The notes below the pieces were generated by a model that ran no database searches, was not told the DNA's origin, and saw only the letters and a list, made by a program, of their open reading frames with translations. Both the position numbers and the translations under genes were made by a program. Shown here one piece after another: positions 59,567 through 64,000 of a DNA stretch of 64,000 bases. How positions within the stretch are numbered: position 1 is the first letter of the stretch; each line of letters starts with the position of its first letter. Source of the DNA: CAYMPW01 sp964558505 (lineage in GTDB: Archaea > Thermoplasmatota > Thermoplasmata > Methanomassiliicoccales > Methanomethylophilaceae); NCBI GenBank assembly GCA_964558505.1, contig CAZLEI010000005.1:1-64000 (forward strand), given 5' to 3'.

Positions 59567-61412
59567 TCACCACTTCCTGCCGTACAGCACGAGGCAGACG
59601 ATGATCAACGATATCGAGGCGCCCACCACGGACAGCATGGCCAATGTCGCGGTGCCGTCGTCCTCCGGCGGATCGTCCACCGGGGTGCATATCACGGACA
59701 CGGACGTGTCCTTCGAGACGCCGGATATCGAATACTGCGAACCGCCGAGGTACTTCACCGTCGCATCGGACGCGTCCACGTCCGTCAATGAGTATCCGGG
59801 AAGGACATTGATGCTGAATACTATCGAATCGGAACCCGTCACGGTGAAAGACGTCCCCGCCGAACACGATACCGTGTAGCCGATGCCGCCGGACAGGGAG
59901 ACCTTGTGCGTCGATGTCGGTGGCGGGGATGGAACAGTCTGGACCATCCAATGGGAACCGTCGTGCCTGTACGTCTTCCCTGCACGGTCCGCGCCTGTGA
60001 GCACGCCACCGCCATCTCCGTACAGGGTTCCGCCCGTCGTGTTCCCGGCCTCCGCGGACAGGACCAGGGTCTTACCATAAGCGCCCGCGTATCCGCATAC
60101 AGCAGCGAGGTCGACACTTCCGGACGATGATATCGTTATCTTCGTCAACCGGCCCTCATCCATGCCAATCAGCATCCATTTCCCGAGATTATCCCCGCCG
60201 GTCAGATAGCCTGCGGGTGTGCTCCCGGTCACGGTGACGGATGTCAGGCCGGTGCAATTCTGAAACGCTCCGAAGCCGATGGATGTGATGCCCGACGGGA
60301 TGTCGATGGACGTCAGGCCGGTGCAACCGCGGAACGTATTGGCGCCGATGGATGTTACGGTCGACGGGATGTCGATGGACGTCAGGCCAGTGCATCTTTG
60401 AAACACTCCAAAGCCGATGGATGTGACGCCCGACGGGATGTCGATGGACGTCAGGCCGGTGCAGCCGAAGAACGCATTGCTGCCGAAAGATGTGACGCCC
60501 GACGGGACTGTTATTGCTCCGGTCTTACCTGTGGGACATGCTATGACGATTGTTTTTGCACTGTTCAAGAGTAGCCCATTTTCCGATTTGTAGTTCATAT
60601 TGCCGGCANNNNNNNNNNNNNNNNNNNNNNNNNNNNNNNNNNNNNNNNNNNNNNNNNNNNNNNNNNNNNNNNNNNNNNNNNNNNNNNNNNNNNNNNNNNN
60701 NNNNNNNNTTTTGCACTGTTCAAGAGTAGCCCATTTTCCGATTTGTAGTTCATATTGCCGGCAACGACATCGAATCCTGATCCGCCGCAATTCGAAAACG
60801 CTCTATCTCCGATAGATGTTACGCCAGCAGGAATCGTCAGCGGTCCCGTGAGCCCGGTGCAACCAGAAAACGCTAAGATGGCGATGGATGTTACGGTCGA
60901 CGGGATTGTTATGGCTCCGGTCTTACCGTGGGACACGCTATGACGGTTGTTTTTGTATTGTCCAAGAGCAGCCCATTTACCGATTTGTAGCTCGCACTGC
61001 CGGCAGCGACAACGAATCCTGATCCGCCGCAACCCAAGAACGCATAGTCACCGATGGATGTTACGCTAGCAGGAATCGTCAGCGGTCCCGTGAGCCCGGT
61101 GCAACCGAAAAACGCATTGTCGCCGATGGTTGTTACGCTGTCATCGATGACGACGGACGTTATCGTCGTATTCTGGTAGACAGGGGATCTAGATCCTGAG
61201 ACTAATGTGAAGTTGTGCATCGGCCCGGTTCCCGATATGGTCAATGTCGTCCCGCTGATGGTATGTGTGAGACTCGAACCGAAACTCGTGTAATCTGCAT
61301 CCGTGTCATCATCGGAGGATGCGGATGCTACGCAGAACATCGCAGACACCGCCACTAGGATGGCGACAGCGGCCACGACCGATGACCGTCTTCCTATGGT
61401 CTTCGACGTCAT
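59567..61412 (-). CDS. BspA-like leucine-rich-repeat surface protein, interrupted by an assembly gap and a frameshift
   Basis: The N-terminus at 61412 has GGAGG upstream and a signal-like segment (V-V-A-A-V-A-I-L-V-A-V-S-A near 9-21). Many LRR_5/BspA units follow (S-I-G-x-x-A-F-x-G-C-T-G-L-T pattern), then a cysteine-containing linker and a C-terminal transmembrane helix ending G-R-K-W. The frame breaks near 60926: this copy reads CCCACGGTAAG where the homologous repeat near 60530 reads CCCACAGGTAAG, one base missing. 100 N follow at 60609. Whether the gene is functional cannot be told from this assembly. Likely a host- or cell-binding adhesin. Confidence 0.72.
60554..60763. repeat. identical 55-bp repeats flanking the 100-N gap
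   Basis: The 55 bases before the gap (60554-60608) and after it (60709-60763) are identical. The gap therefore lies inside a repeat array, and its true length is unknown. Confidence 0.9.
60609..60708. other. assembly gap (100 N)
   Basis: Exactly 100 undetermined bases, the conventional placeholder for a gap of unknown size. Confidence 0.98.
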
Positions 61413-62032
61413 CCTGATGCCTCCGGGACGCTGTCCTCCCCGGATCCGCGGCCGGAGATGCAACGACTGCGGAAAGCAGCTACCGATCCGATCGCCGTCA
61501 TTGCACCGCCCCCGGAACAGAGGAGGTCTCCGAACGGCGGACGCGACGTGGATATTCCCCGCCAACGAATAACCCGATAGTCCTCGGACATGCACATTCG
61601 GCTCTGATATCATGACAGCCTTCGGCACCGCATGCCGCCGTCGGCAGAACAGCACCGCGCTCCCTGCCCCCCCGAACAGTTGCTGCGGGAAGACGACGGT
61701 CGAATACCATCCTATCATCTGCTCTCGCCTTCATTCGATACCTCCGTCAGAGACTTATCTGTTACCACGGTATCGATTTATCAATCTGCCTGAACGACCG
61801 TGGAATTCGTATGTGGGTCCCGAGGTCGTCCCTCGCGCCCCGGCATCCATGTCCGGAAAGAAACAGGACACCCGAATAGACCGATAAGCCGATGATGCCC
61901 TGGTCCCGGATGGATCTTCTTCGGCAACATAAGCGGAAACGGAGTCCGGAGATGCCCCGGGCCCCGCTTGCCGCACGGACCTCCGCAAGCTGCCGAGAGC
62001 GGGTGTTTTATCGGAGGAACACGATAGGACCG
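61413..62032. other. 620-bp region without a convincing gene
   Basis: Holds the ribosome-binding site of the BspA-like gene (61420-61424) and AT-rich minus-strand TATA candidates near 61752-61760 and 61779-61787, far upstream of that gene. A TATA box for cysE lies at 62005-62012. Open frames here have irregular codon use and no recognisable product. A remnant of a longer gene is possible. Confidence 0.4.
62005..62012 (+). promoter_or_regulatory. TATA box of cysE
   Basis: GTTTTATC is centred 25 bp before the ATG at 62033, which indicates a leaderless start and rules out upstream in-frame ATGs. Confidence 0.5.
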
Positions 62033-62683
62033 ATGATGAAGATAGATCCCGAGGACCTCGCGGCTGTGATGGAGAGAGACCCCGCAATCGTCGATGAGAA
62101 TGACGCGATCAAGTACCACACGGGACTGCATGCCGTGTCCATGTACAGGGAGAGCCATGAGCTCTGGGTCGCCGGCAGGAAGGACGAGGCCAGGGCGATC
62201 AACTACGAGGCCCACAAGCTCACCGGATGCGACATACACCCGGGTGCCACCGTCGGGAAGCGGTTCTTCATCGACCATGCCACGGGCGTGGTGATCGGCG
62301 AGACCGCCGTCATCGGCGACGACGTGACCCTCTACCAGGGCGTGACCCTGGGCGGAGTGTCGTTCAACAAGGGCAAGAGGCACCCTACCCTCGGCAACCA
62401 GGTCGTCTGCGGTGCCGGGGCGATCATCCTCGGGAACATAACCATAGGGAACAACGTGCGCATAGGCGCCGGGTCCGTGGTCATAAAGGACGTGCCCGAC
62501 GACTGCACGGTCGTCGGAATACCCGGCAAGGTCACCAAGCGCAAGGGCCACGCCGTCTGCCCGGAGAACGAGCTGAAGCACAACGACCTCCCCGACCCCG
62601 TCAAGGAGAAGTTCTCCGAGATGGAGAGGGAGATCAGGGAGCTCAGGGCGCGCGTGGACGAGCTGACGGACGGGAAGAAGTGA
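62033..62683 (+). CDS. cysE: serine O-acetyltransferase
   Basis: A 216-residue left-handed beta-helix acetyltransferase making O-acetylserine for cysteine synthesis. G-C-D-I-H-P-G-A near 63-70, H-A-T-G-V-V-I-G-E near 81-89 and the hexapeptide repeats that follow (for example G-A-G-A-I-I-L-G-N-I-T-I-G) are diagnostic. It is the short form with a reduced N-terminal helical domain, and it ends in a charged coiled segment (E-M-E-R-E-I-R-E-L). An adjacent ATG at 62036 is an alternative start. Cysteine synthase is not in the window. Confidence 0.92.
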   Translation: MMKIDPEDLAAVMERDPAIVDENDAIKYHTGLHAVSMYRESHELWVAGRKDEARAINYEAHKLTGCDIHPGATVGKRFFIDHATGVVIGETAVIGDDVTLYQGVTLGGVSFNKGKRHPTLGNQVVCGAGAIILGNITIGNNVRIGAGSVVIKDVPDDCTVVGIPGKVTKRKGHAVCPENELKHNDLPDPVKEKFSEMEREIRELRARVDELTDGKK

Positions 62684-62698
62684 CCCGCCCGGGCATCC

Positions 62699-64000
62699 TC
62701 ATACGGCGGACGACCTCAGGTCGTCGAGCCTGTAGTACTGCGCCCTGAGCGCTTCGGCCAGCAGGAGCGCCTTGTCCGTCCGGTTGCGTTTGGACGACGT
62801 GTCCACCACGATCCACTCCACGCCCGGCACCGATATGCGGGACGCTATCCCGATGGCCTCGTCGAAGGGGTCCGCCCCTTCGTCCATGCTGATGTTGGCG
62901 GACGCGTCGGTCATCAGCACTACGTAGCACCTCTCGGACTTGTGGCCGTGGACGTATCCGCGCATGTAGCCCTCGGAATAGACCAGCGCCCTGCTGAGCG
63001 GCGTCCTCTCCCCGGTCTGGAGGTCGGTCAGCAGCTTGGACACGCAATCCACCGACCTCGTTGGCGTGAGCAGCATGCCGACCTCCTTCTCGTTGAACGT
63101 CATGAGGCCGACCCTGTCGCGTTTCACGTAATGGTCGGTCAGCATCGACAGCACGGCCGCCTTCACGGCGGACATGCGGCTCCTGATGACCAGGGACCCG
63201 CTGTTGTCTATCATGAACAGGAACGTGCAGGACGGGCGCGTCTCGCGGACCTTCTCCCTGATGTCCTGCTTCTCTATCCTCAGCGGCGAGCCGGGGCCGC
63301 AGCCCCTGGCCGCCTGGCACGGGGCGGCGGCGCGCACGGTGGCGTCCAGCGCCAGGTCGGGGTTCTTCTCCTCGGTCATGCGGGACCTGACGTACCGGCC
63401 GGTGCGCCCTCCGTCCTCCATGAACGCGCGCTTCATCCTGTTGCCGCCGAGCGTGGACGCGCCCGACTCCTGATCCATGATGTCCACGGTCTCGAAGGTC
63501 TTCCCGACCTCCAATACCGCCGCCTCTGCCTCTGCGGACATCGGCCTGACCGCCGCGGCTGCCTCCGCCTCCCCCGCCCCGGGGTCTGCCGCCTCTTCAG
63601 CCCGGCGCTCGTCGTGTATGAACCTCTTCATATGGGTGCCCGAGAAGAATTTCACCTGCTCTTCGTCCGCCTTCTTCCGTCTCGGCCTGCCCGACCTGCG
63701 GTGCTGCATGCAGAGGCGCATGGCCTCCGTCGCATCGGCCGATGTGACCTCATCACGGGAATCGAGGGCCGCGAGCGTCTTCGCCACACGGATGGTCGAC
63801 AGCTCCCCCCTGTACCCCTGGGAACCGAGTTCCGAACATGATTCGACGATCACCCTGAGCACGGATCCCGGGAGGACGACGGATCCGAGGTCCTCCGTTG
63901 CGCGGGCGATCCTGCGGGCGACCTCCCCATCCTGCTCCAGATAGAGCGCGGCGATGGCGTCGGGGTCCTCCCCTGCCCTCCGATTGATGTTCATCACGGC
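62699..64000 (-). CDS. magnesium-chelatase subunit D-like AAA lid/VWA protein (5' end beyond the window)
   Basis: At least 433 residues, open at the right edge. The first 105 residues match the helical lid of a ChlI/ChlD-type AAA+ module (G-S-V-L-R-V-I-V, then G-x-R-x-x-x-T-x-R-V-A-K-T-L-A-A-L). A charged A/E/R-rich linker follows. The last 180 residues are a VWA domain with MIDAS F-M-I-D-N-S-G-S and the M-T-D-A-S-A-N segment. Such proteins power metal insertion into tetrapyrroles with a large CobN/ChlH subunit. Here it could serve cobalt or nickel chelation, or an unrelated MoxR-like role. Confidence 0.8.
   Translation of the reverse strand, partial: AVMNINRRAGEDPDAIAALYLEQDGEVARRIARATEDLGSVVLPGSVLRVIVESCSELGSQGYRGELSTIRVAKTLAALDSRDEVTSADATEAMRLCMQHRRSGRPRRKKADEEQVKFFSGTHMKRFIHDERRAEEAADPGAGEAEAAAAVRPMSAEAEAAVLEVGKTFETVDIMDQESGASTLGGNRMKRAFMEDGGRTGRYVRSRMTEEKNPDLALDATVRAAAPCQAARGCGPGSPLRIEKQDIREKVRETRPSCTFLFMIDNSGSLVIRSRMSAVKAAVLSMLTDHYVKRDRVGLMTFNEKEVGMLLTPTRSVDCVSKLLTDLQTGERTPLSRALVYSEGYMRGYVHGHKSERCYVVLMTDASANISMDEGADPFDEAIGIASRISVPGVEWIVVDTSSKRNRTDKALLLAEALRAQYYRLDDLRSSAV

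Overview
The window looks like archaeal chromosome, most probably from a methanogen of the Thermoplasmatota (Methanomassiliicoccales-like). It encodes a two-repeat TATA-binding protein, ABCE1/Rli1, archaeal-type riboflavin genes (RibC, RibL) and a MetRS with a four-cysteine zinc finger. Many start codons lie about 26 bp downstream of TATA boxes, as in leaderless archaeal transcripts. G+C is high, roughly 60% by eye. A full uroporphyrinogen and anaerobic corrin pathway with a cobalt ECF transporter fits a corrinoid-dependent methylotrophic methanogen. No mcr or pyl gene is in view, so this placement is inferred. Sel1, BspA-like and InlB-like surface proteins suggest a host- or gut-associated lineage.

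Layout. 0.2-8 kb: glyA, a PGI/PMI-like isomerase, the ribB-ribL-ribC-ribH operon, a GNAT protein, an aminotransferase and a secreted protein made of 103-residue repeats. 8-20.6 kb: a PAPS-reductase-like iron-sulfur protein, a PHP protein with metG, two MATE exporters, ABCE1, a Ca/Na-type antiporter and a second PHP protein. 20.5-31 kb: accessory genes, namely an Ig/InlB-like surface protein, a CDF transporter, a DUF362 ferredoxin, a Sel1 protein, ThpR and a three-gene pilin-like cassette. 31-36.5 kb: a SufS-like desulfurase, pyrD-pyrK, tRNA-Cys(GCA) and tbp.

36.7-54.8 kb is the core of the window. cbiMNQO (cobalt uptake) is followed by an operon running from glutamyl-tRNA reductase to uroporphyrinogen III and precorrin-2 (precorrin-2 dehydrogenase, hemA, hemB, hemL, hemC, cobA, hemD). 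Two divergent corrin-ring operons follow: cbiD-cbiG-cbiJET-cbiA on minus and cbiL-cbiF-cbiH-cbiC on plus. The chelatase (CbiX/CfbA type) and the late nucleotide-loop genes are not in the window. A palindrome of form TTGG-N9-CCAA overlaps the TATA region of both cbiM and the divergent cbiD/cbiL promoter. This is the best candidate here for an undescribed regulatory system, a shared cobalt/corrinoid operator.

54.8-64 kb: a metal-efflux locus (ArsR sensor, stand-alone HMA protein and two P1B-ATPases lacking their own HMA domains), a BspA-like surface gene interrupted by a 100-N assembly gap and a 1-nt frameshift, serine acetyltransferase, and a ChlD-like VWA protein cut by the right edge. I saw no CRISPR array, insertion sequence, rRNA or integrase.
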